Shown here piece after piece: positions 51,391-63,665 of a stretch of DNA of 64,000 bases. Position 1 is the first letter of the stretch, and every line of letters begins with the position of its first letter. The notes under the pieces were generated by a model, which saw only the letters and a list, made by a program, of their open reading frames with translations, ran no database searches and was not told the origin of the DNA. The stretch comes from Aplidium turbinatum. Lineage: Eukaryota; Chordata; Ascidiacea; Aplousobranchia; Polyclinidae. Position numbers and translations under genes: made by a program. The DNA lies in assembly GCA_918807975.1 (NCBI GenBank), contig OU964923.1, positions 8,246,001 to 8,310,000 of the forward strand, read 5' to 3'.

Positions 51391-53757
51391 TCGCAACACC
51401 TTGAAAAATTAAGAAAGTTGAAACAAATAAATTAATAAACAAATCTCAAATTGGTGTTGATAAGCTTGAAAAAAAAATCTCGATATACAATAGTCATGTT
51501 TGTCGGCAGTGTTTTATCATCAAGAGTGTGATAATTGGTCACAGCGGTAAACCATAATCTCTTCGTGGGAAAATTGTAACATAAAGTTCCCGGAACCGTT
51601 TGTCTGCATATAGTGACCGAAAAGGAAACACTTCTTGAAACGTCTATTCTTAAAGTGTATTCCTGTAAAATTAGCCCGCGGCTATCGAAATGGAGATGCA
51701 ATGCCTACACCTCAAAACTGTCACTACGATACAGATTACTTGGATAAAAGACGGAGAATTTGTCCAGTTAGCAAGCACCAAATAAACCAGTTAAATGTGC
51801 GACCGACTTCCAACAAACAACTTCGAGAATGAATCAGAAAAATTTGTGATAACTCAAAGGCACGAGAGCAGTAGCGCGACGCAACATTTCATGTTTAAAC
51901 CGGTTTCAACAGGTTTGACACGAGTCTTACGGACGATGGTGCAATTTTGGCTCATGTTTTAGGAATTTCCATGACGTAATATTCAGTAGACCCGAACGGT
52001 TTCTACATGACGTTTGACCAGGCGAACAACCGTCTGGAACAATAATATTCTAGTAAATATTTTAAATTCAACTCAGTTGTTTTTATTTCTGGCCATCACA
52101 GCAAAAACAATACACGTCAACATGGCTAAGGTAGAAGCAATAAAACCTGAACGTTAAAACGCGCTTGAGACCAAAATAAGTTAGCCTATAGGTTTTATTT
52201 GTATTAAATGTTTATTTCCCTGATAACAGCAGTCAGCAGATACGCTGCTGGCGCAACAAAGCTTCGATGGCACCATAGATCTACCTACATATTTTGGTAA
52301 CTGAATTAGAGCGCCCCCTAGCGAACACAAACCGTGACAGTTGCATTCGGAGAAGATAAAAATGTATGCAAACCGCGAAATTCAAATAAGAAAGGTTGAC
52401 TTCAAAATTGGAATTGGTTAGCTGGCTTTAATAGCCTAAATTGTTACATGGTGTATAAATAATGCAAAATTACTCAGGCCAATGTTTCACACTTTATAAT
52501 TGGAACAACATGGTATCCTATTCCTAGGAATTATGCAAGTGAAGTCTCTTTCCCTTTTGTTGGTGTCAAATTTGTATGTTTACGGTACTATGCGGTTCTG
52601 TGCATGTTTGCGCCAGCAGCAAAGAATAAAAAAAAAAATTGAATGGAGTCTTTTTTGTTTGATGCCAAAATGAACACAGTTAACTAAATGACTGCATAAC
52701 TGTCTTTTGCTGCTTCCAGCTGTCTATTGTGTTGTACCTTTAAAGTACATTGTAATGCGGCTGTGCAACTCTGTTGTATGTTGTCACAATGGACAGTTGG
52801 ACACACAATAAAGTCAGTGTTATTATTGTCACAAGTAGAAAGTTTAAGTAATGCAGGAAGTTAATTAAGTAGCCAAATTATAACAGAGTAGCAGTTCTAA
52901 TGTCTTCTAGTTTTAGAATCATTTTGCAACTGACTAACCTGTAATGGTTATCACACATCTTAGTCATACCGTAGTCTTTGACGCTATGGTTTTCTCAGCA
53001 CTTGAGCATAAAGTTTGCTTTTTTCTTTATGGCTTGCTGGTTCTTCAACAACAACAAAAAAGCATCATAATTTGCCATCTTTTGTGTCAACGTCTGGCAT
53101 GTAACTGCAGCATATCAGTAAAAAGCTTGTGTGTGAAATTCTATTGGATCTCAGTTTTGACACTGGTCAAAAGCATTTTTTGACACATTTTAATAGTTTA
53201 AATTCAAAGCAGCTCATTCAATGATTGTATTTATTTGCTAATGATAGGCCTAATGATATAAATAGTCATTCACAGGAAGTCTAACTTTTAGATGGGATAA
53301 CATCTTTTGATGTCAACAACCAAAATGGCAGCAAAAGGTCACCAAAGTTACCTGCCAGCCAAGACTTTTGAAATATAAATTATAAAATTGAAATGTTTCA
53401 TTTGTGTTGAAATTTATGAAGTTGTCTCTGGTGAATATGGTCCTGTCTGTCAAAGGCAGTTGTATGCAATCTTCATCGCACACCTGTTTTCTCTAGTTAC
53501 ATTCAGTCAAATTTTGTTTTAGTGTATCATAATTATTTACGAATATATAGTTTCGGGAATGACTTATCATGTGTAATTATGTTTTCACTGCTAATGAGAA
53601 GGATTGGTGACTACAAACTTACAATGATACTCTCTAAAGAAAGCGTTCTTGTATTTACTTGGTTGTTTTATATTTATTATGTAGGTTATCTGGCAGCTTA
53701 ATTTATATGCTTGAAATCATTTTGTCATAATCGTCTGATATTCAAACTTCACAAAAG
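51391..53757. other. Region upstream of the CEP72-like gene
   Basis: An arm fragment of the 478-bp palindrome family lies at 52094-52185 (ACAATACACGTC, AAGGTAGAAGCAATAAAACC). An unassigned ORF is at 51635-51832 (own entry). No TATA box or other core promoter element was convincing; the first coding exon starts at 53758. Confidence 0.45.
51635..51832 (+). CDS. Unassigned 65-codon ORF
   Basis: It encodes a basic soluble peptide (ends NVRPTSNKQLRE; contains CHYDTDYLDKRRRICPVSK) with no membrane span. The composition looks more protein-like than the surrounding ORFs and there is no repeat over it, but I recognise no family, and an ORF on the opposite strand (51432-51701) overlaps its start. It may be a small gene, one exon of an unseen gene, or chance. 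Confidence 0.2.
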   Translation: MKRLFLKCIPVKLARGYRNGDAMPTPQNCHYDTDYLDKRRRICPVSKHQINQLNVRPTSNKQLRE

Positions 53758-56700
53758 ATGTCATTGGAAATTACTGAAAAGTGGATTATAGAAAGAATTC
53801 AACTAGAACATGACAATTTGGGTACGTTAAGACAGTAAAAAAACATGTGCATTATTTATACAAAAAGTATAGATGACTAATCAATAATCATACAACATGT
53901 TATAACTTTTGTTAAAGCTTTGTATTGGCTGTTCTTAATTGCAAATAGGTGTTGATGATTTTCCTCAACAGAGTGCTTTAAATGATAATATTTGTGAAAA
54001 ACATTCAGTTGTTTGCTTTGCTTTGGAAGCTTCGCATGTGCTGTCAATTTTTATTTGATGCACAAACACAATCATGTTCAAAGAAATTTTCCTGTCATAT
54101 GTTATCTACTCAACTGTTAGCATGTAACATTGCATCTGCAATACCACATAAGCACATTTTTATACTTAAAGCCTAGTCAACATGAACGGATCATATGCAC
54201 TTAAAAATTCACAGTTCAACGATGCTTTACTGTGATGTAACAATAAATTATATATACTTGCAATGACAGATAGATTTATTGATTGTGCATGGCTTTTATT
54301 TGTCTGATGAAGTCAACTGTACATTAGAATTATGACAAAAATGAATTGGTTTCGTTTGATTCACCAATTTGTTTGCTGTATCAACATCTGGCAAGCTGGA
54401 TTTGGCCTGCATCATTAGTTTGTCCAATGGTCGTGTCTGCTCGTAAGGAAAGCAATGTTACTGTTTTTTTCATTTTTATATTGCTAAGTTTTTTTTCAGA
54501 TGATGTCAAGTCACTTTCCCTACCTGGGACCTACCATGAGAAAATCACTGGACTTGGATTTTCACTTCAAAATTTTACACGTTTGCAGCAGTTGAATTTG
54601 GCTAAAAATCACATAACGTCATTAAAAGTAATAACAATTTTTATGTTTCTTGCATGATTTGTCAAAACACAGACTTTGTAATTTTGAATGTCCCTCATTC
54701 CCTGTGACATGTGATGTGAAATGTTAAGTAGCCTAATAAATGAAAAAGTAGTAAGTTTCACAACATAACTTGGTTAAAATCAATATCTATTGGATGTACC
54801 ATTGTTGCATGAAAAAGATACAAATAAAGGGGACACATTTTAAATTATAAGATAGTTAATTGCAGTTATCATTAATATCAGTTTAAGTTAGCAAAAAGCT
54901 AGGTGTCCAGAAAAGTGAATTTATTTTTTTAATTTCCTACATGCTTTCTGTAAGAAAAGTGTAATTTTTTTGTTAAAGAACTCTGTGCATCACTTGCATA
55001 GTTTTCAAGTAACAATATTTCTTTTCATATACATGTTTTGCTTACAGGGTTTGGAGCATCTGACATTGTTGGAGCAACTTAACTTGTATTACAACAAGAT
55101 ACAAGACTTGAAGGAGATATTCCGATTGCGCAAGAACAGAAACTTAAGAGACATTGATTTGCGGTTAAACCCGGTTACTGGAAATGAACCTGATTATCGC
55201 CTGTTCATTGCCCATATGTTACCACTTCTACGGAGATTAGGTACTGTATAGTTATTAAAATTGTTTTCATTAGGGAATAGGGATGTGGGGAATGGGCTAT
55301 ACTTTTTCTTGTCAATTGTGTGACCCAGTGCCCAGAAGTGATTTCTCACGACTGATGCTCTGAAAATTATCGGTTCAACATAAGGATAAGACTGTTTCTC
55401 GGCAAGACTCCAAATGGGGCATACCCAGTTACCCACTTCATCTAAATCTTTATCAGCTGGAAAGCGACAAATTGTCCTTTTTAGTCTGCTGTGCCATCTA
55501 TGTTTATGCGCTGTTTCAAATGTCATTTAATTACAATATTGCATTTAAATTCATTGCAATATATTAATGTTGGATTTATCAGCGATGATAAAAAGAATAT
55601 GTTGTAATGCATTGTATCTTTCCAAACATTGCAATGCAGGTTCTCTTGACATTTCGTTTCGTGTATTTCAGACGATCGCCCCGTCCGTGACAGCGAGAGG
55701 AAAGCAGCTTTGATGCACTTTTCATCCAATGATGTGAGTATAATATTGCTGAAACAATGCCGGAAGAAATTTTTTAAGGTGTTAACTGGCTCATACTACT
55801 ACAAATACAAATTGTCTTAGCAGCAAAGTGCATCGCCACATACTGCATAGCGACATAGCTGCAGAAACTTTCATCAGCCTACTCGTTTTTGCATGATTCC
55901 TGCTAGACCAACAGCAAGAATTAAAATTTATGACTTTCAGACAACAAATATGTTTTCCTGTGATGAAGACAAAGAAGCCGGCAGTGCTGGACCCTCCAAG
56001 TCTCGCCAACCACGTGTTGCTTACGTGAAAAACATCGTTCAGAAGCCTTCAGGTGATCATGTTCTTTAGTCAACCTCGAGGTGGCGTTTGTTTATCTTTT
56101 GTGGTCCTTGTTGGCGCCCGCTGTAGCCTACCCCACAACTTACAAATTGTGTTGATTGTATGTAATAGTATATGATTGAACATTGTATAAAGCAATTTTT
56201 TTACTTCACTCAAGCATTGCTGAGATTTTAGCCATCAGATGTCTGTTTTTCAGCTGTGATACCGTAGTACTGCGTAGCGCTATGATCTATTATAGTATTT
56301 GCAATTTTTTCAATAATCTTCCCGTATGCATTGCATTATTTTGACCAACGACGATCCCCTCGAAGCAGATCTCTTACGACTTTCTTCGTTGGTTTATAAA
56401 AAAACATAAGTTTGTTGTGTTTGACTTTTGGTCTTTGACTAATTCTAATTTGCCAATAGCATGGTTGGACAACTTTTTCTGACAATAGACATTAAACACG
56501 CCTCTTCATTGCTGTGTCGTTGCAATGAACGCACCGACTATGTACAATATTTTCATTCATCAGTTGTTCAAGATGACGACACGGTCACTGACGTCATTGA
56601 CTACGTCAACAAAGGAATGAGAAAAGGTGAAAGTTCAACTGCGACGAGATCATCCAAACCTTCTTCTGAATTGCACACACAAGATGGTAGGTGCAGAATG

Positions 56701-59700
56701 CAGGGCGTTACCTCAGTTTATTTTCTAAGCCAGCGACGTGAACATTTTTTTTGGGCTCATTGATGCATTTTTGTTGTCATAATCCAAAAAAGAGAAACCA
56801 GAATGATAATAGGCTACTCATGCGGGAACAAAAAATAAAACTGGATGAAACCACAATGATCACTATTAAACGTGCACGCCATACAGGGGTCTGCTACTAT
56901 TCGGTGAGTTCCTAACCTCTAACCCCTAACCCTAAAACGGCAATGATAATTAGGCTACGGTACCCGATAATTTAAAAAAAAAATTGAAAAAATCCCCCGT
57001 TAAAGGATCGGACTCACCGAATCGGACTCACCGAAACGGGCCATTCCGCCATACAGGGCAAAAAGTTATGAACAAACGACAATACGTACATCATGGCTAC
57101 CATGTCTGGCATTTTACGTTAAGACATACATTTGTACCGGCATAGTACAGTATATCATGATCAACCAATTGAAATCTCTTGAAATACAACGAACCCCTCA
57201 ATCAAGTCTTATAGAATGGTCATGGCCTTCCTTCTCTGTGCGCCTGGTGCTTTAATTTTTTTATCTATTGTTGATACAATTTACACATTACTTTCAAAAC
57301 AACATGTAAACACCACTTAGTCAGTCACATTTGTGTCGTCTACTCATTTTTTTATCTTTTGATGTGTCGCATGGTACCGCCTCTTGTAAAACCTTGGTGT
57401 AGGCAATCGGATTAAACCACCAGTGGTATTCAAAAAGTTAATCCGTAAACAGTCACTTGAAACTTCCAATCGCATTGTTATTCATACCCCACCCTACCAG
57501 ATCAGATCAATTTGACAATGCGCTCATAAGAGAGAGTCGTTGCGTTCTTTTTTGTTAACCCAAGCCAACAATAGATTGTTGTTCTTTCAAGCGAATAACC
57601 GTTAAGTCAAACTTCATTTAAGTGTGGCAGAAGCGTTGGCTGTGTGGTCGAGATTTGAATTTATTGGATAAGAGTGGATGTTAGCTCAGGATTGTCCTAT
57701 TGAAGGTGATTAATTAATAAGAAAATCGTATGTGAACGCCAGATAGTTTTTTATGTGTTAGTTGAGAATGTGAAACTAATGTAAAAATAACGGTTTAAAG
57801 ACGCAAGTGGCTTGTCCCAGTAAGATAAGAGTTAAGAATGAAGGAAAGTTGAAGTGCTTTCGTTGTTTGTTTGTTTGTTCTCACGGCGTGAAAACAACAC
57901 GTAGCGTAATTATTGTGAAACTTGCGTTAATTGACGTCATCTTCAAAATGACACCAACTAGTTGTTTTATTACCGTTTTGATGGACATTACAATGGTTTG
58001 TAAACTGCAACGCTTAGTTGGTTGCTGTAGTACTAGTAACGGTTATATCATTGTGTGAAAAGTCTTCTGTTTATCAACAGAATGAACAAGTAATAATAAT
58101 TAATAGGCAAACAAACGTTTACCAGGATTTTGATCTTTTTGTTCAATATTGCCTGTTACTAAAATTAACTATACAGTACACTTGCATGGTTGTGCATACA
58201 CCAAGCATGCGTAATAAGTGATATTGATAGATATATTATTATATAAAAGGTATTATTAAGCTTAAAAGTAGGTTATTATAAAAAAAAGTATATTTAGCAT
58301 ATTTTTATCAATCCGAATCTCACTCTGAAAAATTAACGTTATCCAGGGTTGTTGTCTCAGCAGAAAACTTATGTAATTGTAATGTATAGTTAATACTGCT
58401 GAATGCAACTACTGTACATTGAAACTAAGATAAGTTAGCCCAATTAAACAAGTGCTTATACAAGCGAGAAAGTTCCACAGATAGGCGATTTTGATAGTTT
58501 GTACTGGTTAAAAGCGGTTTGATCACACAGGTTTCATTAGATATTTTTTATACCCAAACTTTGACAACATAACGAGGTTCTCTTTCTTTTTACGTTTTGT
58601 GTTCATACGGTGTGCTGCAGCAGGTTCTTTTTGAGCAAAATTGCAATAGAAAGAAGGTTTTACTTTGTGCCCTAAGACAAAGCAACCAGCAAAAATTGCC
58701 ATTTTTATCGTTTCAACATCCAGTGACGTTAAGCAACACTTTCCCAGTTTGATAATTGTGTTGATTTCAGTGTAATGCTTCAGTCGTCAGTAAAACCTTT
58801 AACTTTGAAAAAATATCTATAACAAACTGTTTTTAAAGACTTGGTTCGAATTGTTCGGAAACAAACTGAAGAAGAAGAACGCAAGCTGTCGGCTGGAGGG
58901 GCTCTCAGGTGAGTGCTGTCTAGAGGTTTTGGTTATCCAAGCAAACATTGGCAGCCTCAGTCCCAGCCAACAACCAGTCCTTTTTGGCTGGGCAGATGCT
59001 CAAATGACAACGAGAGATAGACTACCAGTGTCAAAAGAAACTTTTTTTTGCTTGAATAATAATAAGCTTTTCTGTTTTTGTTATTTCTTTTATTGCAATT
59101 CAGTTTAATTTGTATATTATCGTTGTTGCATTGCTTTCCACTCAGGGTCGCTTTCGCAGAAGACAAAGTGGGAGATGATCATTTGAAGTTTCAAGACGAA
59201 GAGTCCGCATACACACAATTTCAAAGTCTCGCCCACTTCACACCCCACCCTGGTAGGTCGTCACCAACCGTTTTTGAATTATTTTGTACTGAAAAAAGCT
59301 GCTGAATGCAAGTAAAATAGTTCATTTGTTAGTTAACAACGTCTACAGACGTTAAATCGATCTAAAAAGCGCCTGGTTTGCTGTCGTAGAATGGAGCGTA
59401 TGTTATTTTTTCAATATTTATAAAAAAAATATTACAAACAATGATATTTATTGATAAAATTATTACAAATAATGATATTTATTGATAAAATTAGTACAAA
59501 AAAATTATTACAAACAATGATATTTATTGATAAAATTAGTACAAAAAATTATTACAAACAATGATATTTATTGATAAAACACAACCCATTTTGCAGGTTC
59601 AAACGACATCCCACCCACAGTGAATCCTGAGTCATCTGTTTCCATCCAATCCGACGCCATGAGCTCCAATGCGCACAAAAGTTTGCCAGAACGTACAAAA

Positions 59701-62700
59701 CTCAGCTTCGGGGTGGGTTGCTCCTCAACGTTGATTCTATAAAATTTTGTTTTAATTAAAATCAATGGCATTCGTTGTTAAATTATCTTCGGTCAGTCAG
59801 ATTCAGTGATCTTTCAAATTGTCATATCTTTGTGGGAGAGTATGAAGAAGGTTGTACCACTACTTTTCATTAATGGCCTTGCCAGGAAATGTACACATTT
59901 CTTCAATTTCTTGCAACGTCTTACCTAATTACTTAGCACTTGATTTATTTGGGTTAGGGTTTATATTAAGGCCTTCTACCAATGAAACCAAACCCTTTTC
60001 CAACAAACCTTAACTCAATCCCATCCTGCAAGTTTAATGTATCTTGAGTGTAAAGACTTGGTTCTTATTGCTCAACTACTTAAGCCCAGACAGCAAATCA
60101 ATCGTTTTTTTACATTGATTTTCTAAGCCTAAGCATTGATTTTCTAAGCTAAATGTAAAAAACGGTTGCTTTGCTATTGGGTGGAGCTCGATAGCGATCG
60201 TTTTATGAACTGCGTCACCGTGTTACAGGATTCAACCGGAGCTGACGACGACGACAAGAAGCAAAATATAACTGAAAACAAATTCGTCGAATCTTTTCTT
60301 GATCTGGTCGACCGGTACTGGAATGGCTCAAAGTCTTTGCATTATCACCAGAAATTTCAAAGTGAGTCGAAGCAAAGTAAAAAGATTGCCCCAACTCTCT
60401 ATATAGTTGTTTGCTTTTAACTTTATCGCATGATTCACAGCTGGATATGTATTTTTGACGGGGGCTGCCTGACTCGAAGACCGCCATGGCCACTTGGCTA
60501 CTTCTTATTGTCATTAAGTTTAGAAATGTAGTTTGCAGTACCTTTAATTTGATTCTTATTTTTTGTCAAAGTTCTGTTGCGCGCGCTGTGTCATTTTTAC
60601 TGTTATGTTTTATAAGAAATTGCACTACAAAATACATTATTATATCAATTTGCAACAAGTTATCAATGAAATGAAATGTCACGCTAAATCATCAATTGCT
60701 TCCGAGTTTTCGCTGCCCAAGCGTTGCTTCCTCAGAAAATGGATATTCAAATAGAAAGTGACATAAAATTACAGAATACTCACCGTTTTATTTTGGCGTG
60801 AAGTCAAGGAGGTTGCTTCTACAAATTTTCTCACAACATGGAAAAATCTTTACGCCGCTATTTTTACCAGGCATATTTAAGCTTATCTATTAGATAAGGC
60901 CACGCGGTGCCACAACTAAATTACGTCATAATGGAATAAAAATTACATTTTTCAAATCAGTGTCCAAAATCCCATCATACGCAAACCCGAACGTTTTTAA
61001 TTTCGAAACAAAATGAAACACCCTATTATCTAATGTTAATCATGATGTCCAGGTTTACTGCACAAGCCTCTGGAAAACTTCGAAAAAGAACTCGCTACCA
61101 CCAAACAAGTCCAAATCAAAGTAAGCAAAACCAAGTTAGCAAAATCAGCCTTTTTTTGCATTGACGTCTGCAGACGTTGAATCAGTGCAATAAAGACCGA
61201 TTTTACTAGCAGGAAAGAAAATTATCCAAGGTCTACCGCGTGCAACTATTTCACTGCAACTTTACGACAGAGGGAAAGTACCTTGCAGATGTGAAAAGTT
61301 TTTCATTCATTCAAAAAAATTTGCTAGTTCAACATTTTATTCAAGTGGTTTGACATGAATTTACAACTTCACTATACAAACATATCAAGGTATTACTCGA
61401 ATGCCTGATGTACTGAAAGGTTTACAAGAGCCACCTCAGTAACAAGCTCTCGTGAAACAAACGAAAAAGTAATTTTCTGTGGCATTTTCACACTTGAAGC
61501 GCATGTTTTTTTTAGCCCGTTTTTAAATATGTTTCCACATTGGTAAACTGTGTTGACTTGAAACCGTTGGGTAGTGCTGTCCATGGGCAGTCTAAAATCA
61601 AATGCTCAACGGTTTGCCTGCTTTTTTCGTATTTTGGACAAATTAGTGTGTTTTGATGGCCCCATCGATGAAGAGTGGTAACAGTCCGGCCACGTTGAAA
61701 TTAAATTCTGAAATTCTAGCAACAATCATGCTGCTAAAAGCGAAACTCAATCTGTTACAACTTATCCATTCATTTCTGTTGCATGTTGAAAACCCTGTGA
61801 TAAGTTTAAGGCCATCGAAAACTTACTCGTCAAACGACTTCGAAATTTGAGTTGTATTGTAGCCTACGTTATGAATATTTTTTGCTTGTTCTTATTGTTG
61901 TTGTTTTTTTCTACAAGGTTTTACACGACAAATTGTCCAACCAACAAAGAGAAATTGATGACTTGCGTAGTAAGTTGCGCAGTACATCAACAAAAGCACC
62001 GCAGATCAGCGAGGCTTCTGGAGAACTTCCCAAAGTGCATCAAGAACTGGTACGAACTCTTTAAGTGGCAAATTTGTTTTTGTACATTTATTTAACGTCT
62101 ACAGATGTTGAATCAATCAATCAGCCAGTTTTTGTCTGAGTTCACGAAACTGGCTTTTTTCCTGAACTTTGGTAGCTATCATCTCCAAGTCATGGCTTCA
62201 TGTCTAATTGATGTATCGCGCATGCCGTCCCATACCAAATCCTATAAACGGTTTTATCACTTCATTCAACGCTGTGAATTTACAACTAATTTCCCCAGAC
62301 AGAAAATCAACCGTCTTTTACATTGATTCAATGTAAAAGACGGTTGACTTTATAATACAATTTTGGTAAAGAGGTGACTTTTTTCCATGTGTATGACCGA
62401 AAACGTTCGTAGTTTATAGTTTATGTTCAGTTTAATATATTATGTTAAATGCCGTGTGGTTGCTTAGTTTTATCTGTTTGTGGTTAATTTTATGTCTGGG
62501 ACTGTCCAAAATCCAACTTTCCAAACTAGACGATGCAGCATTTTGTTTGCAATGCTCGGTAACCTAGCTTCCTGAAGGTGGACACAAAGATTGGTTTCCT
62601 TGCCTTCTCGTCCACTTAATCTATGTCTTCAACCACCGGGCGAAAGCCTGGATACGACAAAAAAACTCACAAATGCTGCAACGAACAAGGGTTAGCTAAA

Positions 62701-63665
62701 CCCACGTCTTTTGGATTTATGATGAAGTTTGTTTTTAACGCCAAAGGCAACAAAATTTCGACAAACATGCAACTTAAGATATTTCTACTCCATTTCCACA
62801 TTCGTTTATTGTTGGAACAGGAAAATACCAAGTCTCGGCTACAACTGACGATCAGTGATAACAAGATTCTTCGAGGAAAGATCGCCCAACTGGAATCGCA
62901 GTTGTCGGAAACTAAAGAAAAGGTTTGCTCAGATTTTGGTTCTGTTCAAGTCAGCTTCATTTCATCAACCAAATAAGTTGCATTCCTCAGCAGCTTGACA
63001 ATAAGATGTGCAAATCTCCGTAGAAAAGTTTTTTTGAAACAAATTTAAAAATATTGATGAAATTGTAGTAATTTTAAGACTACCGAAAGGGACAGTTTGT
63101 CAGTTGAGTGATCTGGCTTTAATTTCATCTTAAAAGACAATTGGTACTGCTATTTTGCATTCATCAAATGCTGGCATTTGCACAACAATTTAACCTCTTA
63201 GTGTAATTTATTAGGAATCGCTTTCGCTATAGTAATAGCATCTTCAGCTTTCAAAGAATAATTTCGACAAACATTGAGTCCGAATTATCAAATGGCCAAT
63301 GGCCATGTAGTAGATAAAGCGTGGCGCAATTTGTTTTCCTGACCTTTCCAGCAATTTATGCGTTGAAATTTTAATTTACTAATCGAATGTTAACTGATGT
63401 TAATTCAACGTCTATTTTCTGCCCACATCATCAAATTTCAAAATTCAACGTCTGCACACGTTGCATCAATGCGAAAGCGACGGATTGTGCTGTCTGGGTA
63501 TAAACAATAATCCTTCTTCCAGGAAGATGCAGTGGATGGTGAGAAGATCTTCGAGCTGGAGCAACAGAAGAAAGAGTTGGTCCAGCAAGTGGCCGCTTTG
63601 AAGAGAAGTACAGAACAATACGAGAAGATCAGCCAGTTGGCCTCCATGTTACAAGATAGCCATCG
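53758..63665 (+). CDS. CEP72: CEP72/LRRC36-like LRR and coiled-coil protein, 14 exons seen, 3' end outside
   Basis: Exons 53758-53821, 54500-54627, 55048-55240, 55672-55733, 55941-56052, 56564-56686, 58839-58908, 59146-59252, 59597-59712, 60229-60361, 61053-61120, 61918-62049, 62821-62922 and 63523-63665 join in phase (1553 nt, 517 codons, GT-AG). Residues 22-128 are leucine-rich repeats with LRR cap: SLPGTYHEKI, NLYYN 76-80, DIDLRLNP, EPDYRLF 111-117, then DDRPVRDSERKA. A linker with an acidic patch (VVQDDDTVTDVIDYV) and FTPHP 282-286 follows, then FLDLVDRYWNGSKSLH (348-363), then long coiled coils (LHDKLSNQQREIDDLR; EKISQLASMLQDSH). All these blocks match human CEP72 in order. CEP72 is a centriolar-satellite/centrosome protein that recruits KIZ and the gamma-tubulin machinery; vertebrate LRRC36 is a paralogue. 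The last exons are beyond 64000. Confidence 0.93.
56879..57056 (+). mobile_element. Iterated TTCGGTGAGTC element, copy 3 (CEP72 intron 6)
   Basis: The element 56887-57048 has the same ends as copy 1 (GGGTCTGCTACTATTCGG ... GAAACGGGCCATTCCG), flanked by a perfect CCATACAG (56879-56886 and 57049-57056). The middle has CTAACCCCTAACCCTAAAAC and GGCAATGATAATTAGG. Confidence 0.85.
57057..58838. other. CEP72-like gene, long intron 6, nothing further recognised
   Basis: AT-rich intron sequence. A decayed MITE-P-like stretch lies at 58685-58755 (CCAGCAAAAATTGCC, CAACATCCAGTGACGTT). The ORF at 57807-58058 is not supported. Confidence 0.4.
59326..59387. mobile_element. Palindromic MITE, family P, right half (CEP72 intron 8)
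   Basis: GTTAACAACGTCTACAGACG then TTAAATCGATCTAAAAAGCG and GGTTTGCTGTC. The outer left arm is absent. Confidence 0.65.
59426..59579. repeat. Tandem repeat, about 46-50 bp unit, 3-4 copies (CEP72 intron 8)
   Basis: Units of TTATTACAAACAATGATATTTATTGATAAAA-type sequence (shown in pieces: ATTATTACAAA, CAATGATATTTATTG, ATAAAATTAGTACAAA) repeat nearly unchanged and end 17 bp before the exon-9 acceptor. The last unit runs into the polypyrimidine region. Confidence 0.85.
60083..60182. mobile_element. Palindromic MITE, family P (CEP72 intron 9)
   Basis: GCCCAGACAGCAAATCAATC ... ACATTGATTTTCTAAGC, and an inverse right arm ending TTTGCTATTGGGTGG. The centre is replaced by a duplicated GCATTGATTTTCTAAGC. 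It lies 46 bp before exon 10. Confidence 0.75.
61131..61215. mobile_element. Palindromic MITE, family P (CEP72 intron 11)
   Basis: CCAAGTTAGCAAAATCAGCC ... TGACGTCTGCAGACGTTG, inverse, ending GATTTTACTAGCAGG. It starts 11 bp after the exon-11 donor. Confidence 0.75.
62082..62140. mobile_element. Palindromic MITE, family P, decayed (CEP72 intron 12)
   Basis: TACATTTATTTAACGTCTAC, AGATGTTGAATCAATC and a CAGCCAGTTTTTGTCTGAG end. It starts 33 bp after the exon-12 donor. Confidence 0.5.
62293..62353. mobile_element. Palindromic MITE, family P, short form (CEP72 intron 12)
   Basis: CCCCAGACAGAAAATCAACC, GTCTTTTACATTGATTC, then directly AATGTAAAAGACGG and GTTGACTTT. The central CAACGTCTGCAGACGTTG is missing: a compact, almost perfect hairpin. 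Confidence 0.8.
62568..62662 (+). repeat. SINE family C, 3' part (CEP72 intron 12)
   Basis: CCTGAAGGTGGACACAAAG, TCGTCCACTTAATCTATG and GAAAGCCTGGATACGACAAA match 1-140. The head is missing. The ORF starting at 62623 runs from this SINE into exon 13 and is not a real start. Confidence 0.8.
63440..63500. mobile_element. Palindromic MITE, family P, right part (CEP72 intron 13)
   Basis: AATTCAACGTCTGCACACG, TTGCATCAATGCGAAAGCG and GTGCTGTCTGGGTA. A second TTAATTCAACGTCTA at 63398 may be part of the left arm. The end is 23 bp before the exon-14 acceptor. Confidence 0.65.

Noticed and set aside
62623-62976. An ORF starting with Met that runs into coiled-coil sequence
   Set aside because: Its start lies in a SINE fragment and an AG acceptor at 62819-62820 opens the real exon 13. 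The part before the acceptor is intron.
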